64,000 bases of DNA from Colocasia esculenta (Eukaryota; Streptophyta; Magnoliopsida; Alismatales; Araceae). Below the pieces are notes generated by a model. That model was not told the origin of the DNA. It searched no databases and worked only from the letters and a program-made list of their open reading frames with translations. The stretch spans positions 76,678,631 through 76,742,630 of the forward strand of contig CM024755.1 of assembly GCA_014218235.1 (NCBI GenBank), in the 5' to 3' direction. Below are positions 43,830 through 55,550 of the stretch, in pieces. The position numbers were made by a program, and so were the translations under genes. The stretch's first letter is position 1. The number at the start of each line of letters is the position of its first letter.

Positions 43830-45605
43830 ATGGCAGCCCAAAGTCACAATGAAGGTCAGTCTGTCAACCGACCACCATTGTTCGATGGAGAAGACTATGC
43901 TTACTGGAAAACAAGAATGGAGTATTTTCTACAAGGTAATGACTACCAGATATGGCCCATAGTTGAAGAAGGCGATCTCCTAGTCACCAACGAAAAGGCA
44001 AATTGGACAGATGATGATAGAAAGAAGATCTCTTTAAACTGTAAGGCTAAAAGCATTTTGTGTTGTGCTCTCAGCAAGAAAGAATTCAATAGAGTGTCAG
44101 CCTGCAAATCCGTAATAGAGATGTGGGAAAAATTGAGAATCACTTATGAAGGCACGGACAAGGTCAAGGAAATCAGGATTGACATTCTGGTAACTCAATA
44201 TGAAAGGTTCCAGATGCAGCCAGGAGAATCTATAACCCAGATGTTTAGTCGATTCACAGACATTACAAATGGGTTGACTGGACTAGGGAAGACCTATGAA
44301 ATGGGAGATATGGTCAGGAAGATTCTTAGATCTCTACCCTCCACATGGACTCCTAAAGTGACAGCTATTGAGGAGGCAAATGATCTAAAGAGAATGTCTC
44401 TGGAAAAACTCATTGGGTCCCTTATGGCTCATGAGATTAATATGGAGAGATTAGGAGAATCCTCTAGCAGGAAGAAGCACTCAAATGCACTCAAGGCTGA
44501 CGAAGACTCATCAGAAGAATCATTAGACAACAGTGAGAGCAGCAAGGATAGTGATGATGAAGAAGCAATGCTATCCAGAAGACTGCAACGGATTCTAGCA
44601 AAGAAGAAGAAGTTCCAATCCAGTAGAAGGCATTTCAAGAAACACAAAGAGTTCAAGAAGTCAGAAGGAAAAGAGCAGAAGAAGGCTGAGCCGTTATGTT
44701 ATGAGTGTAAGAAGCCAGGACACATCAGGGCAGAGTGTCCAAAACTCAAGAAAACTGAATTCAAGAAGAAGGACAGTTCAAGAAAGTTCAGAAGACATAA
44801 GAAGAAAGCCATGGCAGCAGCTTGGGACAACAGCAGTGACTCAAACAGCGAGTCAAGTTCAACCAGCGAGGAAGAAGAAAAGGCTAACATAGCCTTCATG
44901 GCAGACGTCACAGAAAAGGTAACCTCTGACTCATCCTTTGATTCCTGCAATGATTCTGATTCAGATAACTTAGAAGACGCTTTTAATGAATTATATGATA
45001 AATATAGAGAAATATCTAAATTACTAAAAGCTAGTAAGAAAAATGTTACATGTCTAGAGAATACTAATTCAGACTTAAAATCAGAAAATGAACAACTAGA
45101 AAAGCAACTTAATGAACTCAAAAGAAGAAATGAATTGCTATGCGAAAATCTAAAAGATAAAAATGAACAAATAAAAAAATTAGAAAAACAAGAAGTTTCA
45201 GATAAACTAAAAAATGAAATCAAAATTTTAACAAAAGAAAATGATAAGCTATCAAAAACCTTAGAAAAATTCACTAATGGTAAGAACTCTCTAATACTGA
45301 GAGCTGCTAGACGGTTAGGAAAAAGGAAACATGGTCTAGGCTATACGCCCCCAGATAATGAAGACACAATAGTATACCCTAAGACATATCCAACTCCAAA
45401 ATTTGTACCTGAACAAGACATAGCATACAAAGCTCACCTTAAATATCCTGAAAAAGTAACTAGAACAACATGTTGCAGTCACTGTAACAAATTAGGTCAC
45501 AACAAGACTACATGTCCAACTAAATATAAAAGGTGGATAATCAAAAATAAAAATGATGATACTAACCAACTAGGACCCAAAAGAACTTGGGTACCTAAAG
45601 CTTAA
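43830..45605 (+). CDS. gag: S1 Gag, intact
   Basis: 591 residues from the ATG at 43830 (MAAQSHNEGQSVNRPPLF). An N-terminal copia-type Gag (UBN2-like) region has FDGEDYAYWKTRMEYFL, an acidic Ser-rich linker follows, then knuckle 1 CYECKKPGHIRAEC at about residue 290, an acidic stretch, a long coiled coil at about 375-490, and knuckle 2 CSHCNKLGHNKTTC at about 548. It ends TWVPKA. The stop overlaps the ATG of the next frame as TAATG. No stop or shift inside, unlike pol. It packages element RNA into particles. Confidence 0.92.
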   Translation: MAAQSHNEGQSVNRPPLFDGEDYAYWKTRMEYFLQGNDYQIWPIVEEGDLLVTNEKANWTDDDRKKISLNCKAKSILCCALSKKEFNRVSACKSVIEMWEKLRITYEGTDKVKEIRIDILVTQYERFQMQPGESITQMFSRFTDITNGLTGLGKTYEMGDMVRKILRSLPSTWTPKVTAIEEANDLKRMSLEKLIGSLMAHEINMERLGESSSRKKHSNALKADEDSSEESLDNSESSKDSDDEEAMLSRRLQRILAKKKKFQSSRRHFKKHKEFKKSEGKEQKKAEPLCYECKKPGHIRAECPKLKKTEFKKKDSSRKFRRHKKKAMAAAWDNSSDSNSESSSTSEEEEKANIAFMADVTEKVTSDSSFDSCNDSDSDNLEDAFNELYDKYREISKLLKASKKNVTCLENTNSDLKSENEQLEKQLNELKRRNELLCENLKDKNEQIKKLEKQEVSDKLKNEIKILTKENDKLSKTLEKFTNGKNSLILRAARRLGKRKHGLGYTPPDNEDTIVYPKTYPTPKFVPEQDIAYKAHLKYPEKVTRTTCCSHCNKLGHNKTTCPTKYKRWIIKNKNDDTNQLGPKRTWVPKA

Positions 45606-48600
45606 TGTTTTTATTTCAGGGAAATCTTCGAGCATCCAAGTGGTATTTGGATAGTGGATGTTCAAGACACATGTCAGAAAATAGAAGATTATTTTCTCAT
45701 CTAGAAGCTGAAGAAGGAACAGTCACCTATGGAGACAATGGCAAAGGGACTGTTATTGGTACTGGATCTGTTGGCAGTAATGGAAAACCAATAATAAAAG
45801 ATGTTCTTTGTGTAAAAGGTCTTAAGCACAACCTCATAAGCATCAGCCAGCTTTGTGACAAAGGCCATCAGATTAAGTTTCAAGAATCCAAGTGCAGTAA
45901 CTTGAAGGATGGAGCAGTAATCTTCGAAGCCAACAGAGAAAAGAATCTGTATGTGCTCTATCTTGAAGAACTCAAGGACCAAGACATCTGTTTAGCAGCC
46001 AGCAAAGAGTAGTCAACTGAGCTGTGGCACAGAAGATTGGGCCACTGCAGTTTGGACGGCATGAACAAGCTCAGAAAGAGAAGCCTTGTGGAAGGTCTGC
46101 CAAAGGTCAGCAATAAATTGGATGGAATCTGCAGACCGTGTGCAAAAGGGAAGCACACGAAGAGTTCCTTCAAGTCAAAGACTATGGTAACCACCTCTAA
46201 ACCCTTGGAACTCCTTCATATGGATTTATTTGGGCCAATGAGGACCACGAGTCTTGGAGGAAAGAATTTTGGTTTCGTAATAGTGGATGATTACTCCAGA
46301 TTCACATGGGTGTCATTCTTGGAACACAAAGATGACACATTCGAAAGTTTTGTAAGTTTCAGCAGAAAGGTGCAAAAAGACAAGAAGTACTGCATTGTTG
46401 GAATCCGGTCAGATCATGGAGGAGAATTTCAAAATGAAAAATTTGCAAAATTCTGTGATGACCAAGGGATTGAGCACAACTTCTCAGCACCAAGGACACC
46501 ACAGCAGAATGGAGTTGCTGAGAGGAAGAATAGAACCTTATTGGACATGGCAAGAACAATGCTATCAGAATATGACATGCCAAGATATTTTTAGGCTGAA
46601 GCAGTGAACACAGCAAGCTATATCATTAACAGAGTAATGATCAGGCCAATCCTGAAGAAGACAGCCTATGAACTATTCAAGGGAAAGAAGCCAAAGATCA
46701 GTCACTTTAGAACATTTAGATGTCCTTGCTTCATCCACAATAATGGGAAAAGAGATATTGGTAAGTTAGATGCCAAATCAGATGAAGGCATCTTCATGGG
46801 GTACACTTCTAAACCCAAAGGCTATAGAGTGTTTAATAAACGCACTTTATTAATTGAGCAGTCTGTACATATTATTTTTGATGAAACTAACCCTTCCTTG
46901 AGAAAGGAAGAAGATAGTGACATTGATGATGCAGATGAATTGTCTAAGAAATTAAAGGATACATCAATTGAAGACAAGAATGATCCACCTCTGGAAGATC
47001 TGCAACAAAAGGACATTACAAATGAAAATCTTCCAAAGGAGTGGAGATACAAAAAGGATCACCCATCTGAGAACATCATTCGTGATCCATCTGTAGGGGT
47101 AAGAACAAGAGGTAATGTAATACCTTGTGATTATCTAGCATTTGTTTCTCAGATTGAGCCTAAGACAGTCAATGAAGCTCTCACTGATGAATCTTGGATT
47201 ATAGCCATGCAACATGAACTTAATCAATTCAAGAGAAACCATGTATGGTCACTTGTTCCCAGACCATCAGACCATCCAGTTATTGGCACCAAGTGGGTGT
47301 TCAGAAAAAAACTGGATGAGACTGGTGTGATCTTAAGAAACAAGGCCAGACTGGTAGCTCAAGGCTATTCCCAAGAGGAAGGCATAGATTTCGACGAAAC
47401 CTATGCACCTGTAGCTAGACTTGAGGCTATCAGATTTTTACTTGCTTATACATCAGCTTTGGATTTAAAACTATTTCAAATGGATGTCAAATCTGCATTT
47501 TTAAATGGTTTTATCAAGGAGGAAGTTTATGTGGAACAACCCCCAGGTTTTGATGACACAGAATTTCCTAATCATGTTTTTAAACTTCATAAGGCATTGT
47601 ATGGTTTAAAGCAAGCACCTAGAGCCTGGTATGAAAGGCTTAGCTCTTTTCTTTTAAACCATAGATTCAGTAGAGGTCAAGTAGATAGCACTCTTTTTAT
47701 AAAGTCAAAGGTCAACCATATACTACTTGTTCAAATTTATGTAGATGACATAATTTTTGGATCTACTGATGAATCCCTTTGCAAGTATTTTGAAAAGTTG
47801 ATGCAGGGAGAATTCGAGATGAGCATGATGGGGGAGCTCAACTATTTCCTTGGACTACAAATCAAGCAAGGAAAAAGATGGGACCCACATCTGTCAAACA
47901 AAATACACCAAGGAGCTTCTGAAGAAATTTGGATTCGACAATGCCAAGCCACTGTCAACACCTATGAGCACATCAACAAGGATGGACAGTGACAAGAATG
48001 GTAAGAAAGTAGATCAAAAGAACTACAGAGGTATGATAGGTTCTTTACTTTACCTAACAGCTAGCAGACCTGATATTTTGTTTAGTGTATGTATGTGTGC
48101 CAGATATCAGGCAGATCCTAGAAAATCACATCTGATTTCAGTTAAAAGAATCTTTAGATACCTATCTAGAACTCATGACTTAGGTCTGTGGTATCCAAAA
48201 TCTTGTGAAATTAACTTAGTAGGTTAGTCGGATGCTGATTATGTTGGATGCAAAATAGATAGAAAAAGCACCAGTGGATGTAGTCAATTTCTTGCAGGAT
48301 GTTTGATATCATGGTCCTCCAAGAAACAAAACTTAGTAGCACTATCAACAGCTGAAGCTGAGTACGTAGCTGTTGGAAGTTGCTGTACACAACTCCTGTG
48401 GATCAAGCAACAACTTGAGGATTATGGACTACATATCAAGACAATTCCATTATTATGCGACAACACCAGTGCAATAAACCTCACCAAAAATCCAGTACAG
48501 CATTCAAGGACCAAACATATTGAGGTTAGATATCATTTCATTCGGAATCATGTAGCTAATGCCAATTTAGAAATTTTCTTTATTGATACAAATGGTCAGT

Positions 48601-48680
48601 TAGCAGATATCTTCACAAAAGCCTTACCCGAAGAGAGATTCACATCTCTTAGAAGGGAATTGGGCATGTGTAATTTGTGA
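45605..48680 (+). pseudogene. pol: S1 Pol: protease, integrase, RT, RNase H
   Basis: Opens at the TAATG overlap. Protease has YLDSGCSRHM near 45640. The integrase zinc region is LWHRRLGHCS near 46020, with the catalytic region from 46200 to RTPQQNGVAERKN near 46490. RT has QMDVKSAFLNG near 47479 and YVDDIIFGS near 47740. RNase H has SDADYVGCKIDRKSTSG near 48228 and STAEAEYVAV near 48348. Stops: TAG at 46010, TAG at 46592 (Trp expected) and TAG at 48225. A frameshift lies near 47870. The order integrase-before-RT is diagnostic of Ty1/copia. Not functional as it stands. Confidence 0.92.
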
Positions 48681-49083
48681 AAATATTTCTGCTTAGAACT
48701 GAAACATAAATTTTCAAAATTTAAGTAAATTTATCTCCCTGGTTTTTAAGCAAAAGAAAAATTACCATTATCTTTCCTTGGCGGTTCTCTTTTATAAAGG
48801 CTTTCAAATTGGTCAAATACTTTTGTCGTTTTCTGCCTTCCCGGTTGGCGCCTCACTTTTCGATAAAGCATTTATTTACTCCGAAATCGATGTAGAAACG
48901 ATTCACCTCCTACCTTTACCTTTTTTCCTTCTTTCGTTCGCTTGCCTAAGCCGATACCCTAACGACTCCGGCATCGACTCTCTGCAAATTTGAAGCCTCT
49001 CTTTTCTTCCTGCGAAGAATTTCTTGAGGGCTTTCACTCCTACTTCCATCTCCACCCTCTAGAAACCTTTTACACCCAAATCC
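48681..49083 (+). other. Spacer between S1 pol and ORF3
   Basis: Pyrimidine-rich, with TTTTATAAAGG near 48790 that could be a separate promoter for ORF3. An internal 71-codon open frame has no recognised motif. Confidence 0.5.
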
Positions 49084-52000
49084 ATGGCCGTATCCGTTGT
49101 TTCCGGCAGTCTTGGGGGCTACAGCGCTGAGTTTCTCACAGTCGAGCAGCAGGAGAGGTTCACTTTTGTGAAAACTAAGCTATGTGGAAATAAGGCAGTA
49201 GATGTTGCATATCTTGAGAAGAATGGTATGCACAGCATAGTGGCTGCTATGAACAGGATGCAATGGACGGAAATCTCAACCTTCTCAAAGGTAAGCTATC
49301 CAGACCTCGTGAAGGCCTTTTATGTATGTTTGCGATCTGAGGCAGATGGGTCCTTGACATCCTCTGTCAAGGGAGTCCAGATCAAGATTGACCATGAGCT
49401 TCTGAAGACCCTGTTTGGTGTGAGCACGTCTGGTCACAGTGGGATCCACTCTGTGGATACCCAGGCAAAGGGTCTAGGAATTGTTGGTCCAAGATTTAGG
49501 TTGAAAGATGGTAAATTGGATATCAATCAATTGAATGCATTCAATCGCCTTCTACACTTTATAGTCTGTCAGATTTTGGTTCCTAGAAGTGCTATCTTTT
49601 CAACCTGTACTAAAGCAGATTCAGATATGATGTTTTGGGCAGTTCAGAACCAGGAGGTAAATATGGCTGCAGTGATTATTGAAAGAATGAAGTTTGCTCA
49701 TGATCAAATTTGGGATACTAAGAGCAAGTTAAATGTATCCTTGCCCTATGCCCACCTGCTCACCAAGATTTTCAAACATTATGGCATACATTTTTCTGGA
49801 GCAGTAGTTGAGAAGATGTGCCAAGTAATTAGGTCCAGAAATTTGAGAAAGAGTGGTTTTTCAATAGTAGATGGTGTATGGTCCAAGACCTCGGTGGCTG
49901 AGGGTGAGGCCATAATTGGCGAAGCCCAAGAAGTCCAGCAAGAGGTAGTAGCAGAAATAGCAGCAGCAGTAGAAGTTTCAGCAGAAGCAGTAGCAGTGGA
50001 AAGAGTAGGTGTAGAAGAAGCTTCAGTAGCTCCAGTAGGAGCAGTAGTGGAAGAAATTGATAGAAGAATTGAGGGCATTCCTCCTGAGATCATTGTCCCT
50101 GTTGGATCAATATCAGAGGAACCTCTACCCTCCTCCTTAGTAGCCTCAGTGCTTCGAGATGTCCTAGATTCCATCCAAAGCACCCCAGTTATTCCAGAAG
50201 GTGATGGCAGTTCTGTAGAAGAAGTTGTGGCATCAGGCCACTTTGAAGAAAATGTGTTAGAAGATGCTCCCAGCCAGGGGGAGCGATTTGTTAGTGGACC
50301 TCAAATATCTGAATCCGTGGCAGTGGGCCACACTGTTGAAGAAGCTATGGTTGAAGCTCCCATTCAGAAGGAGCAAACAGCTGTTTAAGAAGATGTTGTC
50401 TTGGAAGATTCTCTCATTGAGGGGGAGCATTCAGTGTCAGAGGAAATTCAAGAAGAGACTGGCGTGACATCTGGCCACACTGATATTCCTATAGAAAAGG
50501 AAGATCCAGCCCAAGCAGCAGTAGCAACAGCAGCACACACTGATATTCCCTTAGAAAGTGTGCCTTCTGAAGTAGAAAATTTGAATGATGGTAAGACTCA
50601 AGGGGAGCACACTGAAGGTGTTCCTGTGAATGAAAGATCAGATGCAGACCGTGCTAACTTTGAAGAGCCCGTTGGCAAGGCAAGCAAAAGGAAGAGAATA
50701 GCACTCAAAAGGCTAAGGAAGATAGAGAAGAAGGTAAATTTGAAGCCTATCATTAAAAGGTTGGATGCTCAAGGTGAAATCCTGTGCTCAGTATAGTCAA
50801 ACGTGAATTACATTCTTATGAGCCAGGCATCAACCTCCAAAGAAATATCTCAGATAAGAAATGTCATGAAGTGGTTTAATAAGGAAATGGGCACCATGAA
50901 GACAATGCTTTCTGAGATTTTGAAGGCAGATGTTCCAAGGCCATCAGGGCCAAGTGAAGCAGATGTTCCAAGGCCATCAGGGCCAAGTGAGCAAGAGGCA
51001 GGGCCACCAGGGCCGGCAGAAGCACTCCCTCCAGCTGAGATCAGTGAGCAAGAGCCTTCTCAGACCAGACAGCAAGTAGAAGAGGTTGAACCAGCAAGTC
51101 TGTCCAAGCCTCAGGCAGTTCAGATGGAACCAGTAGGGCCAGTGATCTCCAAGGATGTGTTGTCAGGTGTAGAATAGCCAGCAGTTGCTCCTGAAGCCCC
51201 TGAGCCTTCATTCCTTGCAACACCAGCCCCTTCTTCACCACCATCCTCATCCACAGCACCTCAAGCACCACCAACTTTTAAACAACCTATGCCCTGCACC
51301 ATATCCTCACCAACTCCCTTTCCATCTCAATCTCCCATCCTTCCTACCTCTTCCCCAATCATTCCTCCACCTCCATCTGTCATTGCAAATCCTCCAGCTT
51401 CCTCATCAACTGGAGCCTCCTCCTCATCTGGTCATTCTTTCACAAGACCTTCTTCCACCATTACTCCAAGATCATTTATTCATCCTCTTACTCCACCTTC
51501 ATCCATTACATTCATACCTCAAAACCCACAACTTTCCAGTGCTTTTTTCACCCAAGTTGAGGATGAGTTTGAACGCTCAACACTCACCTCAGTCCTGGCA
51601 GTTGCCACTCATGTTCACAGGACTAATCCCCCCAGTCCTGTTCAGAAAAAGAGGAAACAATCCACTTCTGTAGCTATACTCTCTACACCCAAATTTCCTC
51701 ATCTTTGGTTCTCCCTCACTGTTGAAAACCGAAGGAGACAAATCTACTGTGAATATCTTCAAAAATGCATTCTTTCCACCACTTTTGGTATTCCCCATCT
51801 CAACCTAACTGATCACCTACACATTATTCTTCCTTATTGCCATATGTCCAAAGCCGACCAATCAAAAATCTTTCATCTGGCTGAGTGCAAGACTGAAGAT
51901 CAGTGAGTAAAAGGGCACAAGTCTCTCTACAATAAATACCTCGCTGCCAGAGCAGATAGCATTTCTCGTCAAGATCACCCACTCACTCTCTCTGAGTGGT

Positions 52001-52914
52001 TTTTTCTTCATCATCAAACTCTCTAGGGCCAGTTCATTCTTAAAGAAATCAGAATAGCAAGGTATTTTCAGCTTTATAACGATTACTGCTATCTTAACAA
52101 GATCCCTGAGGTACAATTTGGTCAATTCCATGGAGCTCTTGCTCTCCTCCGGACAGAACACCCTGTAAATTGCTCCTTCAAAGTGGATTTCACAACCCTC
52201 AAAATGCCTGATATAGTTTTCCTTCCCAAGTTACACTCCTTAGTGTTTGACTCCTCCGTTGGCTCTCATGCTTTTGAGAGATTTGCTCGTGTAATGGGAC
52301 GACTGTCAGCTAAGCAGGGTCGCCTCCCCTCATTTCAGAGATTTATCTTCAGAGAATATCACTTGGGCCACCTCTCCTCTGAAGTTCTAGCTCCGTTAAT
52401 TTCCGAATGTGAAAGGCTTTCTCCCACAGACTGGGAAAAGCACTACCATCAATCTCTCCAATTGGAATCAGTAAATAGTTCCTTGGTCAGGGCAGGCAAG
52501 CCTCGTCTATCTGCTGAAGCCTTCTTGGACCTGAATTCCATTAATCCAGTTCAAGAACTGTATGTTCAATGGGCTTCAAGGTATTCAGCTTTCATCTCTT
52601 TGAAGAAGGACCTGCATGATTACCAAATCTTCTATCCTATCACACTTGATTGTTTTCTTCAGCGTGGCAGTTTTGCGAAGAGTAGTCACTTCAGATTTAC
52701 TCTTGACAAGGATCAGTATGCGCTCTTCTTGGAAGATCAGCGGCAGCTTTACATTAAGCGCATGATCCCTTCCATGGGTGACTCATTTTCTTTTGAGTCT
52801 GGGGTTTTCCAAAAAAAAATTGAAGACCAGGAGGTTAAGACTTGGGCCATTATTTCTCAGCATGCCTCTCTTCTTTCTCCTCTGGTCTATCTTCTTGTAC
52901 CTCCTCAAATTTAA
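49084..52914 (+). pseudogene. S1 third reading frame (env position), about 1,277 codons with five stops
   Basis: One frame throughout, with stops at 50386, 50794, 51175, 51904 and 52024 and no frameshift. The N-terminal 250 residues resemble the plant transposon protein domain (YPDLVKAFYVCL, NRLLHFIVCQILVP). An acidic Val/Glu-rich region follows, then a basic stretch KASKRKRIALKRLRKIEKK, a coiled coil, a tandem ADVPRPSGPSE, a long Pro/Ser region (51180-51640), and a C-terminal domain of about 330 residues (FLPKLHSLVFDSS, FERFARVMGRLSAKQ, REYHLGHLSSEVLAPLISEC) that is well conserved in S2. I see no signal peptide or convincing membrane segment, so env-like describes the position only. At 52024 S2 has Trp. 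Function unknown. Confidence 0.85.
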
Positions 52915-53078
52915 TCCAATATATTTGGTTATGTGCTTCTCTCTTAAATCTTTTTCCCTCTTCTCTGTCTCAGTTTATCTTTTTGCTTAATGACAAAAAG
53001 GGGGAGAAATACCTAGTTTTTCTGAAATACATTTCGAAAAACTTTCAATTATTCATTTTTTTAAGTTTTGTCATCACC

Positions 53079-53092
53079 AAAAAGGGAGAGAT
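53079..53092 (+). other. Polypurine tract of S1
   Basis: AAAAAGGGAGAGAT directly before the 3' LTR. S2 has a close match in the same position. Confidence 0.85.
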
Positions 53093-55545
53093 TGATGATC
53101 AGTCTGTCCCCATGTAATGTTAATTAATTATATATTTATTTTGGTGATTAACAAAACCATGTCAAAGATTACTAACACATATTCCATAAGTCTTGAGCAC
53201 AGGAAATACTACAGGAAAATCAAGCAAATTTGGTCTGAAGCAATATTAAGTTCAGCATGAAATTTCTCTAAGTCCACATCGACTTTCCTTATGCTATAAC
53301 GATTTCTTAAGTCATCGTAACGATTTGCTCATCTCAACGATTTCTTTAGTCATCATAACGATTTGCTCATCGCAACGATTCCTTAAGTCATCATAACGAT
53401 TTGCTCATCGCAACGATTCCTTTAGTCATCGTAACGATTTGCTCATCGCAACGATTTCTTAAGTCATCGTAACGATTTTCTCATCGCAACGATTCCTTAA
53501 GTCATCATAACGATTGGCTCATCGCAACGCTTCCTTTAGTCATCGTAACGATTTGCTCATCGCAACGATTCCTTTAGTCATCGTAACGATTTGCTCATCG
53601 CAACAATTTCTTAAGTCGTCATAATGATTTATTCATCGCAACGATTTCTTAAGTCGTCATAACGATTTGCTCATCGCAATGATTTCTTAAGTCATCGTAA
53701 CGATTTGCTCATCGCAACAATTCCTTAAGTCATCATAACGATTCGCTCATTGCAACGATTCCTTTAGTCATCGTAACGATTTGCTCATCGCAACGATTCC
53801 TTTAGTCATCGTAACGATTTGCTCATCGCAACGATTTCTTAAGTCGTCATAACGATTTGCTCATCGCAACGATTTCTTAAGTCATCATAACGATTTGCTC
53901 ATCGCAACGATTCCTTAAGTCATCATAACGATTCGCTCATCGCAACGATTCCTTTAGTCATCGTAACGATTTGCTCATCGCAACGATTCCTTTAGTCATC
54001 GTAACGATTTGCTCATCACAACGATTTCTTAAGTCGTCATAACGGTTTGGTCATCGCAACGATTTTTTAAGTCGTCGTAACGATTTGCTCATCACAACGA
54101 TTCCTTAAGACGTCATAACGATTTGCTTCGTGCATCGACTCCTTTAGTAATCATAACAATTTGCTTCGCGCATCGACTTCTTTAGTAATCATAACGATTT
54201 GCTTTGCGCAACGATTTCTTAAGTGTTCATAACGATTTCCTTAATGAACACAATGATTTGCCTTCTACAACGATTTCTTTATCGATCACAACAATTTTCT
54301 TGATCATAACGATTTCTTTGTGGAAACATAACGATTTGATACTAAGATACAACGATTTGGCGGTTAAGTGCATAAAGATTTCATAAGTCATGAATGCATC
54401 GATTTTATGTTTATAACGACTTGATATTTAATAGCGTTGAATAGTCAAAGTCTTCGCACATATCTTTCTGACATCTGTGCATTTAATGAAGACTGAATAT
54501 ATCTCTGCATGCATGCAGACGATATCGTCCATTATCGTGCTTTCTCTGTATGCATCTTTTAGATACAGCAAAATGGCATTACTATTTCTATGAACTCTTA
54601 CCCTAACGTTAACTGTCAACAAGAGACAGCCTAGCTGTCTACTGCTCTAGCATTTAATATATGCAGGTCACTGACAGCTCTAGTGATACAACGTTGGACA
54701 AAATAGAAGCCAAAGGATATTACAGAAGATCCTATTTCTTTGCGTGCACAAATGGATAAAAGACTGTTGACTGGAGGCTTCCAAGTGTCAAGCAGTCTAA
54801 CGTACACAAAGCGTAGAGACAACGGACTTCTAAACGTTCAAATTTCAAACAAGATATATATAAGCAAGAGTGAAACTCCAGAGAAGACATTTTTTAGAGA
54901 CATCGCTTCCAAGCAACTGAGTTCAAGTTCTCTGTGAGTTCTCCAGAAAAGAGCCTAGCTTCATTCCCATCAGTTCATAGCTCTTTGCTCTCTGCGCTGT
55001 GATTCAAATCCTAAGAGGGCCTGTGAAGTTCTGAGAGTGTGTGCATTGTTTAGATCTTGTGCTCTCAGTTATGTTAGCTTCAGATCTTGGCGTGTTAAAC
55101 CTTGATCTAGGGGCTTGATCTCTTTTTATTGATTGTTGTGCCTGTTTCCCTTCGGTTGTGAAGGAAGACCTGGTGGGATCCAGGGTGTGTAGTTCCCTTC
55201 GTGTGAAGGAAGACCTGGTGGGATCCAAGGTGTGTAGTTCCCTTCGTGTGAAGGAAGACCAGCTGTGGCTGGGTGCTGTAGTGTCCATAGGGGGACTGTA
55301 CCCTAGATAGTGAAATCCTGAGTTATTGCTCAGGGACTGGACGTAGGACTCCTAAGGAGAGTAGGTCCGAACCAGGATAATTCCTTGCATTGTGTGATTG
55401 TTTTTTTGTGTGTTTGTTGTTTACACTAACCTTCACTAACCTTCATCGAAGAATATTCTTGTATGCATGTTTTAAGTACAGGTATTAAGTAAATAAATTT
55501 TAAAGACCCATTCACCCCCCCTCTGGCTCGTCAACTGGGGCAACA
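53093..55545 (+). mobile_element. 3' LTR of S1
   Basis: 2,453 bp, 76 bp longer than the 5' LTR. The difference is explained mainly by about two extra 38-bp minisatellite units (53296-54420 here). Confidence 0.95.
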
Positions 55546-55550
55546 CAGGG

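Larger units (their letters stand above)
41389..55545 (+). mobile_element. S1: complete SIRE-like Ty1/copia retrotransposon
   Basis: LTRs 41389-43765 and 53093-55545, both TG...CA, with target duplication CAGGG (41384-41388 and 55546-55550). It has an initiator-Met primer site, gag, pol in copia order (protease, integrase, RT, RNase H), a third frame of about 1,277 codons, and a polypurine tract. Length is 14,157 bp. The long LTR, the coiled-coil gag with two knuckles and the extra frame after pol are characters of the SIRE/Maximus lineage. Confidence 0.93.

Noticed and set aside
49084..52914. A true envelope gene in S1
   Set aside because: No signal peptide, membrane anchor or cleavage site is visible. 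Only the position after pol is envelope-like.
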